A stretch of 64,000 bases of DNA from Chaetoderma sp. LZ-2023a (taxonomy: Eukaryota; Mollusca; Caudofoveata; Chaetodermatida; Chaetodermatidae), in contig CM067359.1 in assembly GCA_034401795.1 (NCBI GenBank), positions 141,291,278-141,355,277 of the forward strand, in the 5' to 3' direction. Every line of letters starts with the position of its first letter. The stretch's first letter is position 1. Below the pieces are notes generated by a model that was given only the letters and a program-made list of their open reading frames with translations, did not search any database and was not told the DNA's origin. The position numbers and the translations under genes are program-made. Shown piece by piece: positions 18,448-29,610 of the stretch.

Positions 18448-20101
18448 CTGTGCAAAAGTTAAGCACCACCCTATTTTTACGCACATGCGAGGGTATATTC
18501 ATGTGCTATGAAGAAAGCACTAGCATAAACATTTATGTACCCATCCATCTTAGTGCAAGAGGTAACAATGCAACTAGAGGAATGCTGATTATGATGGTGG
18601 GGAAACACTGTATGTTTTTGTTTGAACTTGAAAACGAGGCCTGAATATGGTTACGTTGACACAACTGACAACTATTGCCCTACAGTTGACACACGTGGCT
18701 AGATTGTCATTAATGGTGTCTGAAAACGAAGTTTAACATCTGTGCACGAGTTTGAGACTGTCATTATTAATACCGGGTATATCCACCTTGTGCCTGGATG
18801 ACGGCCTGGACACGACGTCTCATGCTGGTCACCAACCGACTGATACGCCATTGTTGTATTCGTTGCCATTCAAGATGGAGTGCGTCTGTTAATTCCTGTA
18901 GGTTCTGCACAGGAGGATCCCTCCTTCTCACCATGTTTCTCAGAATGTCCCAGATATGCTCAATAGGGTTCATGTCAGGGCTCCTTGCTGGCCATGGTAG
19001 GGTTTCGATGGCATTCTGGCGGAGGTATTCATGCACAGCTCTAGCACGATGTGGTCGGGCGTTGTCATCCATGAATATAGGGTGGGTTCCAGGTGCATGA
19101 TTTACAAAATGAGGGACCACAACTCTATCCAGTATGGAATCTTGATATCTTTGTCCATTTAGTGTTCCAGGTACAGTCAACAGATCCAGCTTACAATCAA
19201 ATGAGATGCACCCCCATATCATAACGGAACCTCCACCAAATGGAACTTCTTCCATGATGTTACGTTGGTCGTACGCCGTGCGTCTGGACCTCCATACACG
19301 AGTTCGACCATCTGTGGCATGAAGCAGGAACCGACTTTCATCGGACCAGTGTACCCGTCTCCAGGATCTCATGTTCTAGTGTCTTCTGTCGTTGCACCAC
19401 CTCAGACGCTCCTCTTTGTGGTGTGCAGTGAGGAGAGGACGTCTGACAGGTCTCCTAGCTTTCATGCCAGCAGCATACAGTCTCCTTTTGACGGTAGACA
19501 TTGACACTCTATTGCAAGTTTCCCATTGCTGGCTGAGCACTCTGCTGTTGGTGAATGGAGATCTCCTAACAAGGCGTACTAGGGCTCGATCATCACAGGC
19601 AGTAGTCTTCTTCGGTCTTCCAGATCTAGGCCTGTCCTTCACCTCGTTAGTTTGCCCATGTTTTGCAATCAAACGACTGATTACAGTATGGTTAATGTTC
19701 AGCTGTCTGCCAATCTCTCTGCATGACATACCAGAGGTATGCATGCCTATGAATTGCCATTTCACACGATCACTTAACCTTCGTCTTGCCATAGCGGTTC
19801 ACAATCAAGAGCTAATTCTCTCTGTACAAATAAACCACGGTCATGAACACAAAATTTCAAATCTTGTCGCCTAAATCTGTATGTAATGTTCTACACCTCA
19901 AACTGGACTTTTAAATAACTGAACACGTGTGCTGTTTCCCGCCACGCACGGACATCAAGCGGCGTGAAGTCATGCATGCATGTGCATTTCGTACTTGGAA
20001 TTATGTCAGCTAACGCGGGGACAAAAAGTATGGCAGCCTAGTTGTACCATCATGTTTCTACGTTCTATTGTTTTTGCTGGTGCTTAACTTTTGCACAGGT
20101 G
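18445..20101 (-). mobile_element. Tc1/mariner element, copy 1
   Basis: 1657 bp with terminal inverted repeats CACCTGTGCAAAAGTTAAGC and the complement at 20082-20101, flanked by TA inside a (TA)n run. The single gene is on the minus strand. A second near-identical copy is at 60095-61750. Compared with tandem units 2-4, about 290 bp to the right of this copy is missing. Confidence 0.95.
18767..19792 (-). pseudogene. Tc1 transposase, one stop codon
   Basis: The frame 19792-18767 is continuous except for a TAG at about 19375 (Trp codon in the other copy). The N-terminal half has the helix-turn-helix region MARRRLSDRVKWQFIGMHTS and GRPRKK-like GRPKKTT. The catalytic half has VHWSDESRF (first Asp), FMDDNARPHRA (second Asp) and SPDMNPIEHIWD (Glu), i.e. 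DD34E spacing. Apart from the stop it is 341 residues, the usual Tc1 length. Confidence 0.93.
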
Positions 20102-20129
20102 TATATATATATATATATATATATTTGCG

Positions 20130-20278
20130 AAAATAGCTGTAGCATTGGCTCTGGTAGATTGTGGAACACTTTCGTAGTCAAAACTCAGATGTTCACATTC
20201 ATTTACATGGTGTCCTGGGTAGCGGTGGGTTGAACGCATGTTTCTACAGTGGCGGGAGAGTCGGGCAATGTAAAACAC
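20130..20278 (-). pseudogene. Truncated copy of the HVNECE ORF, unit 1
   Basis: Begins MFYIARLSRHCRNMRSTHRY as in the other units but runs into the TA repeat beside Tc1 at about 20130, so the C-terminal half and the following GCYGC region are missing. Confidence 0.6.
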
Positions 20279-20583
20279 GTGTCTTCTTCGTAATCCTGTA
20301 AATCATTAGAACCCAACTTATCGGGTAAGGGTTCAAATCCCGACTTTATTTCTTCCTCTACTTTCGTAGACGTTTGTTGAATAGCGTAATCTAACTCTCC
20401 GACAGTCTCTGAGGATACATGTTCGATAAGTGTCTGAATTGCTCTGTCTATTTCAGCATCGGCATCTTTTACATTGGCAACGTTATACAGTTGCTTAGCA
20501 ATCGAGTCATGCAGACTCTCGAGAATACGTAATCCTTAGTATTTACTGTGTCACCCTCTAAAACTGTCTGTAGTTTAAGTTCT

Positions 20584-20943
20584 TCAGCCATAGTAGTAAT
20601 GTATAATCCGTCCGATATTAACTTTTACATCGCTGCGCAGAGTTCTGACTATTTCAAACCAAGCGGCTTCATCGACCATTAACTTTAAGCTGACTCTAGA
20701 GATAGAGAACGAAGGCATGTTACTGCATATGCCTATTTGTCTCTGACCATTATCCGAGCGACACGAATCAGACATTAATCTAATGCTTAATAGCTGATCG
20801 CTGTACTCTTTGGAAAGCATCGCGTCCACAATTGAGCGTTTTTGGTTTTTGTTTCGCCTGCTAGATCGAGATATATGTATCACTTTTCCGGCGGCGGTGG
20901 CCGCAGCGGCGTAAACTTTTACGTTAAGTTTATATCTCAGCAA
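20584..20943 (-). CDS. 119-residue ORF of unknown function, unit 1
   Basis: Starts MLRYKLNVKVYAAAATAAGK and ends RIIHYYYG. The first ~10 residues come from the 180-bp satellite monomer that abuts it, so the native start is uncertain. The body has a basic stretch (SRSSRRNKNQKRS) and VDEAAWFEIVRTLRSDVKVN. Open in all four tandem units; this copy is identical in sequence to unit 2. Its end overlaps a second ATG (MAEELKLQTVLEGD) by 8 bases, a viral-style gene overlap. No family recognised. Confidence 0.5.
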   Translation of the reverse strand: MLRYKLNVKVYAAAATAAGKVIHISRSSRRNKNQKRSIVDAMLSKEYSDQLLSIRLMSDSCRSDNGQRQIGICSNMPSFSISRVSLKLMVDEAAWFEIVRTLRSDVKVNIGRIIHYYYG

Positions 20944-21266
20944 TGCCTGATCCCATTGGAACCAAACTTGGGTGCATGGTAATAGACATCAAAAGGAAGC
21001 AGCCCGCCGATGAAAAGGCCATACAGTCATGGTTACAGGGGTCAGAGGTTACATTATAATCTTTGTTAATATTTTACATTAAGTTTTTGCGTTAAACAAA
21101 AGTTATTGCCTTATATCTCAGCAATGCCTGATCCAATTGGAACCAAACTTGGGTACATGGTGATATACATTGAATGGAAGCGGTCCACCGATAAAGCAGT
21201 CATGGCGTCAAGGTTATGGGGGGGGGGGGGGGCCTAGATCGGTTACTCATTAACCTACTACTACTA

Positions 21267-21310
<44 letters not shown>

Positions 21311-21860
21311 ACTGACACGTCAGACATCTGTGCAACTCTAGGAGAACTACGTTAAAAATATAATTCAGAGTATTGCTACTGTATACGATGGAGGGTGTAC
21401 ATACAATACCCCACACCAGAGTTACTGCGTTTGGTCAGGTTGGTTGGGTAGGGTTCGACCATTAGCGAATAGAGAAACGCTGCTTTTAGTTTGAGACTTA
21501 CATACATATATATTATACATAGTGCTTTTTAATAGCGATAATGTTGGTGAGATTTGATTTTGAGAAAACACAAATAAAAGTTCGATAATTATAGGTTATA
21601 ATTAGGTCAATAATAGTAACAGGTTATAATTATATATATATATATTATTCACATAGCTTGTAAACAGCGCGGAGTGCATCATTCAGCCATACACTCTTAC
21701 AGGCTTTGTATAACTCACATACTTTTCAATATAAATCCGGACCTGTAGACAACCCCCAAAAGAAAGAGTGTTTAGGTACGTGTTCTAATGCGTTTAAGTA
21801 ATGTAATTCTACATTGTCAATATGTCTTAAGAAATAATCGATACCCATGCACTGATGTTC

Positions 21861-22091
21861 TCATTGAGACGGTCTGTCTTGCTGACACCCGTAACAGCCT
21901 GGAATCGCTAGTCTACGGATCGCTAAATTCAACAAATTTGTGAAAATAGCTGTAGCATTGGCTCTGGTAGATTGTGGAACACTTTCGTAGTCAAAACTCA
22001 GATGTTCACATTCATTTACATGGTGTCCTGCGTAGCGGTGGGTTGAACGGATGTTTCTACAGTGGCGGGAGAGTCGGGCAATGTAAAACAC
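21861..22091 (-). pseudogene. HVNECE/GCYGC ORF, unit 2
   Basis: Starts MFYIARLSRHCRN and contains HHVNECEHLSFDYESVP, STRANATAIF and PGCYGCQQDRPSQ, then TGA. Beyond the TGA the same frame continues EHQCMGIDYFLRHIDNVELH to another TGA near 21740. The pattern GCxGCxxDRPSQRxHxCM suggests a conserved Polinton gene whose Arg codons became TGA. Confidence 0.45.
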
Positions 22092-22396
22092 TTGTCTTCT
22101 TCGTAATCCTGTAAATCATTAGAACCCAACTTATCGGGTGAGGGTTCAAATCCCGACTTTATTTCTTCCTCTACATTCGTAGACGTTTGTTGAATAGCGT
22201 AATCTAACTCTCTGACAGTCTCTGAGGATACATGTTCGATAAGTGTCTGAATTGCTCTGTCTATTTCAGCATCGGCATCTTTTACATTGGCAAAGTTACA
22301 CAGTTGCTTAGCAATCGAGTCATGCAGACTCTCGAGAATACGTAATCCTTAGTATTTACTGTGTCACCCTCTAAAACTGTCTGTAGTTTAAGTTCT

Positions 22397-22756
22397 TCAG
22401 CCATAGTAGTAATGTATAATCCGTCCGATATTAACTTTTACATCGCTGCGCAGAGTTCTGACTATTTCAAACCAAGCGGCTTCATCGACCATTAACTTTA
22501 AGCTGACTCTAGAGATAGAGAACGAAGGCATGTTACTGCATATGCCTATTTGTCTCTGACCATTATCCGAGCGACACGAATCAGACATTAATCTAATGCT
22601 TAATAGCTGATCGCTGTACTCTTTGGAAAGCATCGCGTCCACAATTGAGCGTTTTTGGTTTTTGTTTCGCCTGCTAGATCGAGATATATGTATCACTTTT
22701 CCGGCGGCGGTGGCCGCAGCGGCGTAAACTTTTACGTTAAGTTTATATCTCAGCAA
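22397..22756 (-). CDS. 119-residue ORF, unit 2
   Basis: Same protein as in unit 1. The overlapping downstream ATG and the following acidic frame are also present. Confidence 0.5.
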   Translation of the reverse strand: MLRYKLNVKVYAAAATAAGKVIHISRSSRRNKNQKRSIVDAMLSKEYSDQLLSIRLMSDSCRSDNGQRQIGICSNMPSFSISRVSLKLMVDEAAWFEIVRTLRSDVKVNIGRIIHYYYG

Positions 22757-23067
22757 TGCCTGATCCCATTGGAACCAAACTTGGGTGCATGGTAATAGAC
22801 ATCAAAAGGAAGCAGCCCGCCGATGAAAAGGCCATACGGTCATGGTTACAGGGGTCAGAGGTTACATTATAATCTGTGTTAATATTTTACATTAAGTTTT
22901 TGCGTTAAACAAAAGTTATTGCCTTATATCTCAGCAATGCCTGATCCAATTGGAACCAAACTTGGGTACATGGTGATATACATTGAATGGAAGCGGTCCA
23001 CCAATAAAGCAGTCATGGCATCAAGGTTATTGGGGGGGGGGGGGGGCTAGATCGGTTACTCATTAAC

Positions 23068-23118
<51 letters not shown>

Positions 23119-23124
23119 ATTCTA

Positions 23125-23168
<44 letters not shown>

Positions 23169-23718
23169 ACTGACACGTCAGACATCTGTGCAACTCTAGG
23201 AGAACTACGTTAAAAATATAATTCAGAGTATTGCTACTGTATACGATGGAGGGTGTACATACAATACCCCAAACCAGAGTTTCTGCGTTGGGTCAGGTTG
23301 GTTGGGTAGGGTTCGACCATTAGCGAATAGAGAAACGCTGCTTTTAGTTTGAGACTTACATACATATATATTATACATAGTGCTTTTTAATAGCGATAAT
23401 GTTGGTGAGATTTGATTTTGAGAAAACACAAATAAAAGTTCGATAATTATAGGTTATAATTAGGTCAATAATAGTAACAGGTTATAATTATATATATATA
23501 TATTATTCACACAGCTTGTAAACAGCGCGGAGTGCATCATTCAGCCATACACTCTTACAGGCTGTGTATAACTCACATACTTTTCAATATAAATCCGGAC
23601 CTGTAGACAATCCCCAAAAGAAAGAGTGTTTAGGTACGTGTTCTAATGCGTTTAAGTAATGTAATTCTACATTGTCAATATGTCTTAAGAAATAATCGAT
23701 ACCCATGCACTGATGTTC

Positions 23719-23949
23719 TCATTGAGACGGTCTGTCTTGCTGACACCCGTAACAGCCTGGAATCGCTAGTCTACGGATCGCTAAATTCAACAAATTTGCG
23801 AAAATAGCTGTAGCATTGGCTCTGGTAGATTGTGGAACACTTTCGTAGTCAAAACTCAGATGGTCACATTCATTTACATGGTGTCCTGCGTAGCGGTGGG
23901 TTGAACGCATGTTTCTACAGTGGCGGGAGAGTCGGGCAATGTAAAACAC
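23719..23949 (-). pseudogene. HVNECE/GCYGC ORF, unit 3
   Basis: As unit 2, with Glu to Asp in HVNECDHLS. The same two TGA codons are present, so they predate the amplification. Confidence 0.45.
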
Positions 23950-24254
23950 TTGTCTTCTTCGTAATCCTGTAAATCATTAGAACCCAACTTATCGGGTAAG
24001 GGTTCAAATCCCGACTTTATTTCTTCCTCTACATTCGTAGACCTTTGTTAAATAGCGTAATCTAACTCTCCGACAGTCTCTGAGGATACATGTTCGATAA
24101 GTGTCTGAATTGCTCTGTCTATTTCAGCATCGGCATCTTTTACATTGGCAACGTTATACAGTTGCTTAGCAATCGAGTCATGCAGACTCTCGAGAATACG
24201 TAATCCTTAGTATTTACTGTGTCACCCTCTAAAACTGTCTGTAGTTTAAGTTCT

Positions 24255-24614
24255 TCAGCCATAGTAGTAATGTATAATCTGTCCGATATTAACTTTTACA
24301 TCGCTGCGCAGAGTTCTGACTATTTCAAACCAAGCGGCTTCATCGACTATTAACTTTAAGCTGACTCTAGAGATAGAGAACGAAGGCATGGTACTGCATA
24401 TGCCTATTTGTCTCTGACCATTATCCGAGCGACACGAATCAGACATTAATCTAATGCTTAATAGCTGATCGCTGTACTCTTTGGAGAGCATCGCGTCCAC
24501 AATTGAGCGTTTTTGGTTTTTGTTTCGCCTGCTAGATCGAGATATATGTATCACTTTTCCGGCGGCGGTGGCCGCAGCGGCGTAAACTTTTACGTTAAGT
24601 TTATATCTCAGCAA
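24255..24614 (-). CDS. 119-residue ORF, unit 3
   Basis: Differs from units 1 and 2 at three residues (Asn to Thr in ICSNM, Met to Ile in KLMVD, Arg to Gln in NIGRII). Still open. Confidence 0.5.
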   Translation of the reverse strand: MLRYKLNVKVYAAAATAAGKVIHISRSSRRNKNQKRSIVDAMLSKEYSDQLLSIRLMSDSCRSDNGQRQIGICSTMPSFSISRVSLKLIVDEAAWFEIVRTLRSDVKVNIGQIIHYYYG

Positions 24615-24923
24615 TGCCTGATCCCATTGGAACCAAACTTGGGTGCATGGTAATAGACATCAAAAGGAAGCAGCCCGCCGATGAAAAGGCCATACGGTCA
24701 TGGTTACAGGGGTCAGAGGTTACATTATAATCTTTGTTAATATTTTACATTAAGTTTTCGCGTTAAACAAAAGTTATTGCCTTATATCTCAGCAATGCCT
24801 GATCCAATTGGAACCAAACTTGGGTACATGGTGATATACATTGAATGGAAGTGGTCCACCGATAAAACAGTCATGGCGTCAAGGTTATGGGGGGGGGGGC
24901 TAGATCGGTTACTCATTAACATA

Positions 24924-24961
<38 letters not shown>

Positions 24962-25299
24962 ACTGACACGTCAGACATCTAAGCAACTCTAGGAGAACTA
25001 CGTTAAAAATATAATTCAGAGTATTGCTACTGTATACGATGGAGGGTGTACATACAATACCCCACACCAGAGTTACTGCGTTGGGTCAGGTTGGTTGGGT
25101 AGGGTTCGACCATTAGCGAATAGAGAAACGCTGCTTTTAGTTTGAGACTTACATACATATATATTATACATAGTGCTTTTTAATAGCGATAATGTTGGTG
25201 AGATTTGATTTTGAGAAAACACAAATAAAAGTTCGATAATTATAGGTTATAATTAGGTCAATAATAGTAACAGGTTATAATTATATATATATATATTAT

Positions 25300-25742
25300 T
25301 CACACAGCTTGTAAACAGCGCAGAGTGCATCATTCAGCCATACACTCTTACAGGCTTTGTATAACTCACATACTTTTCAATATAAATCCGGACCTGTAGA
25401 CAATCCCCAAAAGAAAGAGTGTTTAGGTACGTGTTCTAATGCGTTTAAGTAATGTAATTCTACATTGTCAATATGTCTTAAGAAATAATCGATACCCATG
25501 CACTGATGTTCTCATTGAGACGGTCTGTCTTGCTGACACCCGTAACAGCCTGGAATCGCTAGTCTACGGATCGCTAAATTCAACAAATTTGCGAAAATAG
25601 CTGTAGCATTGGCTCTGGTAGATTGTGGAACACTTTCGTAGTCAAAACTCAGATGTTCACATTCATTTACATGGTGTCCTGCGTAGCGGTGGGTTGAACG
25701 CATGTTTCTACAGTGGCGGGAGAGTTGGGCAATGTAAAACAC
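25300..25742 (-). pseudogene. HVNECE/GCYGC ORF, unit 4
   Basis: 25742-25512 is open to the first TGA; the same frame continues through EHQCMGIDYFL to about 25380, TGA, then KVCELYKACKSVWLNDALRA to about 25300. The Cys pairs (GCYGC, CEL..C) suggest a zinc-binding fold, but the family is not one I can name. Confidence 0.45.
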
Positions 25743-26055
25743 TTGTCTTCTTCGTAATCCTGTAAATCATTAGAACCCAACTTATCGGGTGAGGGTTCAA
25801 ATCCCGACTTTATTTCTTCCTCTACATTCGTAGACGTTTGTTGAATAGCGTAATCTAACTCTCCGACAGTCTCTGAGGATACATGTTCGATAAGTGTCTG
25901 AATTGCTCTGTCTATTTCAGCATCGGCATCTTTTACATTGGCAAAGTTACACAGTTGCTTAGCAATCGAGTCATGCAGACTCTCGAGAATACGTAATCCT
26001 TAGTATTTACTGTGTCACCCTCTAAAACTGTCTGTAGTTTAAGTTCTTCAGCCAT
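25667..26055 (-). pseudogene. Acidic ORF between the two conserved ORFs, unit 4
   Basis: ATG at 26055 (MAEELKLQTVLEGDTVNTK) overlaps the end of the 119-residue ORF by 8 bases. After a frameshift near 25990 a frame with AKQLYNVANVKDADAEIDRA and VGELDYAIQQTSTKVEEEIK runs to a stop at 25667. It is acidic and probably helical. It overlaps the start of the HVNECE ORF in another frame; which of the two is coding there cannot be decided by eye. Confidence 0.4.
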
Positions 26056-26407
26056 AGTAGTAATGTATAATCCGTCCGATATTAACTTTTACATCGCTGC
26101 GCAGAGTTCTGACTATTTCAAACCAAGCGGCTTCATCGACCATTAACTTTAAGCTGACTCTAGAGATAGAGAACGAAGGCATGTTACTGCATATGCCTAT
26201 TTGTCTCTGACCATTATCCGAGCGACACGAATCAGACATTAATCTAATGCTTAATAGCTGATCGCTGTACTCTTTGGAGAGCATCGCGTCCACAATTGAG
26301 CATTTTTGGTTTTTGTTTCGCCTGCTAGATCGAGATATATGTATCACTTTTCCGGCGGCGGTGGCCGCAGCGGCGTAAACTTTTACGTTAAGTTTATATC
26401 TCAGCAA
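26048..26407 (-). CDS. 119-residue ORF, unit 4
   Basis: One difference from units 1 and 2 (Arg to Cys in NQKRS). Upstream lies the satellite array. Confidence 0.5.
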   Translation of the reverse strand: MLRYKLNVKVYAAAATAAGKVIHISRSSRRNKNQKCSIVDAMLSKEYSDQLLSIRLMSDSCRSDNGQRQIGICSNMPSFSISRVSLKLMVDEAAWFEIVRTLRSDVKVNIGRIIHYYYG

Positions 26408-28254
26408 TGCCTGATCCCATTGGAACCAAACTTGGGTGCATGGTAATAGACATCAAAAGGAAGCAGCCCGCCGATGAAAAGGCCATACGGTCATGGTTAC
26501 AGGGGTCAGAGGTTACATTATAATCTTTGTTAATATTTTACATTAAGTTTTTGCGTTAAACAAAAGTTATTGCCTTATATCTCAGCAATGCCTGATCCAA
26601 TTGGAACCAAACTTGGGTGCATGCTAATAGACATCAAAAGGAAGCAGCCCGCCGATGAAAAGGCCATACGGTCATGGTTACACGGGTCAGAGGTTACATT
26701 ATAATCTTTGTTAATATTTTACATTAAGTTTTTGCGTTAAACAAAAGTTATTGCCTTATATCTCAGCAATGCCTGATCCAATTGGAACCAAACTTGGGTA
26801 CATGGTGATATACATTGAATGGAAGCGGTCCACCGATAAAGCAGTCATGGCGTCAAGGTTATGGGGTCAAAGGTAACAGTATAATCTTTGTTAATATTTT
26901 ACGTTAAGTTTTTGCGTTAAACAAAAGTTATTGTCTTATATCTCAGCAATGCCTAATCCAATTGAAACCAAACTTGGATACATGGAGATATACATCGAAA
27001 GGAAGCAGCACGCTGATGCAGGCATCATGCTTTCACGGTTATGGGTTCAAAGGTCACGGTTTAATCTTTGTTAATATTTTACATTAATTTTTTGCATTAA
27101 ACAAAAGTTATTGTCTTATATCTCAACAATGCCTGATCCAATTGGAACCAAACTTGGGTACATGGAGATATACATCGAAAGGAAGCAGCACGCTGAGGCA
27201 GGCATCATGAGGTCAAGTTTATGGTGTCAAAGTTCATGGTATAATCTTTGTTAATATTTCACGTTAAGTTTTTGCATTAAACAAAAGTTATTGCCTTATA
27301 TCTCAACAATGCTGTAACCAATTGGAACCAAACTTGGGTACATGGTGATTTACATTTAACGGAAGCAGCATGCTGATGCAGACATCATGAGGTCAAGGTT
27401 GTGGGGGTCAAAGGGCACGGTATAATCTTTGTTAATATTTTACGTTACGTTTTCGCGTTAAACAAAAGTTATTGTCTTATATCTCAACAATGCCTGATCC
27501 AATTGGAACCAAACTTGGTTACATGGTGATATACATCAAAAGGAAGCAGCATGCTGATGCAGATATCATGCGGTCAAGGTTATGGGGGTCAAAGGTCATG
27601 GTATAATCTTTGTTAATATTTCACGTTATGTTTTTGCATTAAACAAAAGTTATTGCCTTATATCTCAACAATGCTGTATCCAATTGGAACCAAACTTGGG
27701 TACATGGTGATTTACATTTAACGGAAGCAGCATGCTGATGCAGACATCATGAGGTCAAGGTTGTGGGGGTCAAAGGGCATGGTATAATCTTTGTTAAAAT
27801 TTTACGTTCAGTTTTCGCGTTAAACAAAAGTTATTGTCTTATATCTCAACAATGGCTGATCCAATTGGAACCAAACTTGGATACATGGTGATATACATCA
27901 AAAGGAAGCAGCATGCTGATGCAGATATCATGCGGTCAAGGTTATGGGGGTCAAAGGTCATGGTATAATCTTTGTTAATATTTTACGTTAAGTTTTTGCA
28001 TTAAACAAAAGTTATTGCCTTATATCTCAGCAGTGCCTAATTCAATTGGAACCAAACTTGGGTACATGGTGATATACATTCAATTGAAGCATCCCACTGA
28101 TAAAGCGGTCATGATGTCATGGTTATGGGGTCAAAGGTCAAAGTATAATCTTTGTTAATATTTTACGTTAAGTTTTTGCGCTAAACAAAAGTTATTGTCT
28201 TATATCTCAGCAATGCCTGATCCAATTGGATACACGGTTACCTATAATTATAGG
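26408..28254. repeat. ~180-bp satellite array, subfamily A
   Basis: The block ATAATCTTTGTTAATATTTT recurs at about 26521, 26701, 26881, 27061, 27241, 27422, 27603, 27785, 27967 and 28147, a period of 180-182 bp. Each monomer has TTATATCTCARCAATGCCTG, CCAATTGGAACCAAACTTGG and a GGTCAAAGGTCA-like end. One to two monomers also lie at the right end of each tandem unit, e.g. 20940-21220. Confidence 0.92.
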
Positions 28255-28517
28255 ATGCAACATGATCTTTCTTCTTCTTTTCGTTCGCTGATCATACCGC
28301 CAGCCCTAAAGTGACTATCGACATGATCATAAGCATTAAGTGCGTGGATCCATGGTTTATTAGAGTGTGGCATGCGGCCTGGAACCTCCGTCTTCAGCAC
28401 TCGAGGTTTCTGTCAGGGTTATCTCACCCTTACCTCCTTTAGTCGCCTCTTACGACACGCAGAGGATACGGAAGGTGTATTCTAAGCCCCACCTACAGGG
28501 CAAGAATGCAACATGAT
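28255..28517 (-). repeat. (GAA)-tailed SINE with 12-bp target duplication
   Basis: ATGCAACATGAT is present at 28255-28266 and 28506-28517 and flanks a 239-bp insert in the satellite. On the minus strand the insert starts TCTTGCCCTGTAGGTGGGGC and ends CAGCGAACGAAAAGAAGAAG. No tRNA-like A and B boxes were found in the head, so its class is open. The same 3' end occurs at 59661-59724 and on the LINE at 1603-1627. Confidence 0.88.
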
Positions 28518-29455
28518 GATGTTGGGGTCAGAAGGTCAAAGGTCAATATCACTGGGACCTTGATACAGAAGTCTGCTTTTTTAACATTAAGTTTTTGCAT
28601 TTAGCAAAATCATTCAGCTTTTATTTCAGGATTGGTTTAGCCTATTGCAAGTAAACTTGGATACATGGTTACCTATAATGATAGGATGCAGCAGGATGAT
28701 ATTTGGATCACAAAGTCAAAGGTCAAGGTCACTGTGACCCTGATATAGAAGTCTGTGCTATTTCAACATTAAGTTTTTGCATTTAGAAAAACTTCTCAGC
28801 TTATATTTCAGGACTGGTTAAGCCTATTGCAACTACACTTGGATACATATTTACCTATAATGATTGGAAGTAGTGTGATGATGTTGGCGTCACACGGTCA
28901 AAGGTCAAGGTCAATGTGACATTGATACAGAACTCTGTTATTTCAACATTAAGTTTTTGGATTTAGCAAAGCTTTTCAGCTTATATTGCGGGATTGGTTA
29001 AGACTATTGCAACTAAACTTGGATACATGGTTACCTATAATGTTAGGAAGCAGCATGATGATGTTGGTGTCAGAAGGTCAAAGATCAATATCACTGTGAC
29101 TTTGATACAGAACTCTGCTTTTTCAACATTAAGTTTTTGCGTTTAGCAAAATGTTTCGGCTTATATTTCAGGATTGGTTATGCCTATTGCATCTAAACTT
29201 AGATACACGGTTACCTATAATGATAGGATGCAACATGATGATGTTGGGATCACAAGGTCAAAGGTCACTGTGACCTTGATATAGATCTCTGCTATTTCAA
29301 CAATAAGTTTTTGCATTTAGCAAAATTTTTCCGCTTATATTTCAGCATTGGTTAAGGCTATATTACAACTGGGAAAACTGGTTACCTATGATGTTAGGAA
29401 GCAGCATGATAACATTGAGGGCAGAAGGTCAAAGGTCAAGGTAACTGTGACAAAC
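28518..29455. repeat. ~180-bp satellite, diverged subfamily B
   Basis: GATAYAGAASTCTG recurs at about 28561, 28741, 28923, 29103 and 29278, a 175-182-bp period. Monomers share CTTATATTTCAGGATTGGTTA, CTTGGATACATGGTTACCTA and a block of AGGTCA half-sites. It is clearly related to subfamily A but well diverged. Confidence 0.88.
28533..29438. promoter_or_regulatory. Nuclear-receptor-type half-site clusters in the satellite
   Basis: Direct repeats AGGTCAAAGGTCA (DR1) occur at 28533-28545, 29255-29267 and 29426-29438. A palindrome AGGTCACTGTGACCT sits at 29262-29276 and GGTCACTGTGACC at 28727-28739. These equal consensus DR1 and estrogen-response-element sequences. Binding is not shown. Confidence 0.5.
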
Positions 29456-29610
29456 AGGGGACAGGCGAGACATTTAATTCCGCTGAATTCTTGTTTTATC
29501 TAGATATCGACAATCGGGTGTAGATTCTTTATTAATATTGCGCGGCCGCACTACGGCCAGTTAGAAATGTAATAGCAATCTTCGGTTAATTTTTTTTGGT
29601 ATAAAAACGC

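Larger units (their letters stand above)
18024..26864. repeat. Four tandem ~1.8-kb units of the Polinton gene block
   Basis: Units begin at CTAGATCGGTTACTCATTAA at 18033, about 21234, 23047 and 24900. Each ends in AAGGTTATGG fused to a G run (9 to 15 G). The last unit instead continues into native AAGGTTATGGGGTCAAAGG at 26858. So the duplication joined two G-rich sites. Units 2-4 differ by few substitutions; the trinucleotide run varies in length. Unit 1 carries a Tc1 insertion and lacks about 290 bp next to it. Confidence 0.9.

Noticed and set aside
19392-19874. Plus-strand ORFs inside the Tc1 copies
   Set aside because: Antisense shadows of the transposase; the same happens at 61021-61524.
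23223-23429. 68-codon minus ORF in tandem unit 3
   Set aside because: Open only in one of four nearly identical units; not conserved as a frame.
26408-29455. CRISPR array
   Set aside because: Repeats are ~180 bp and contiguous with no unique spacers; this is a eukaryotic satellite.
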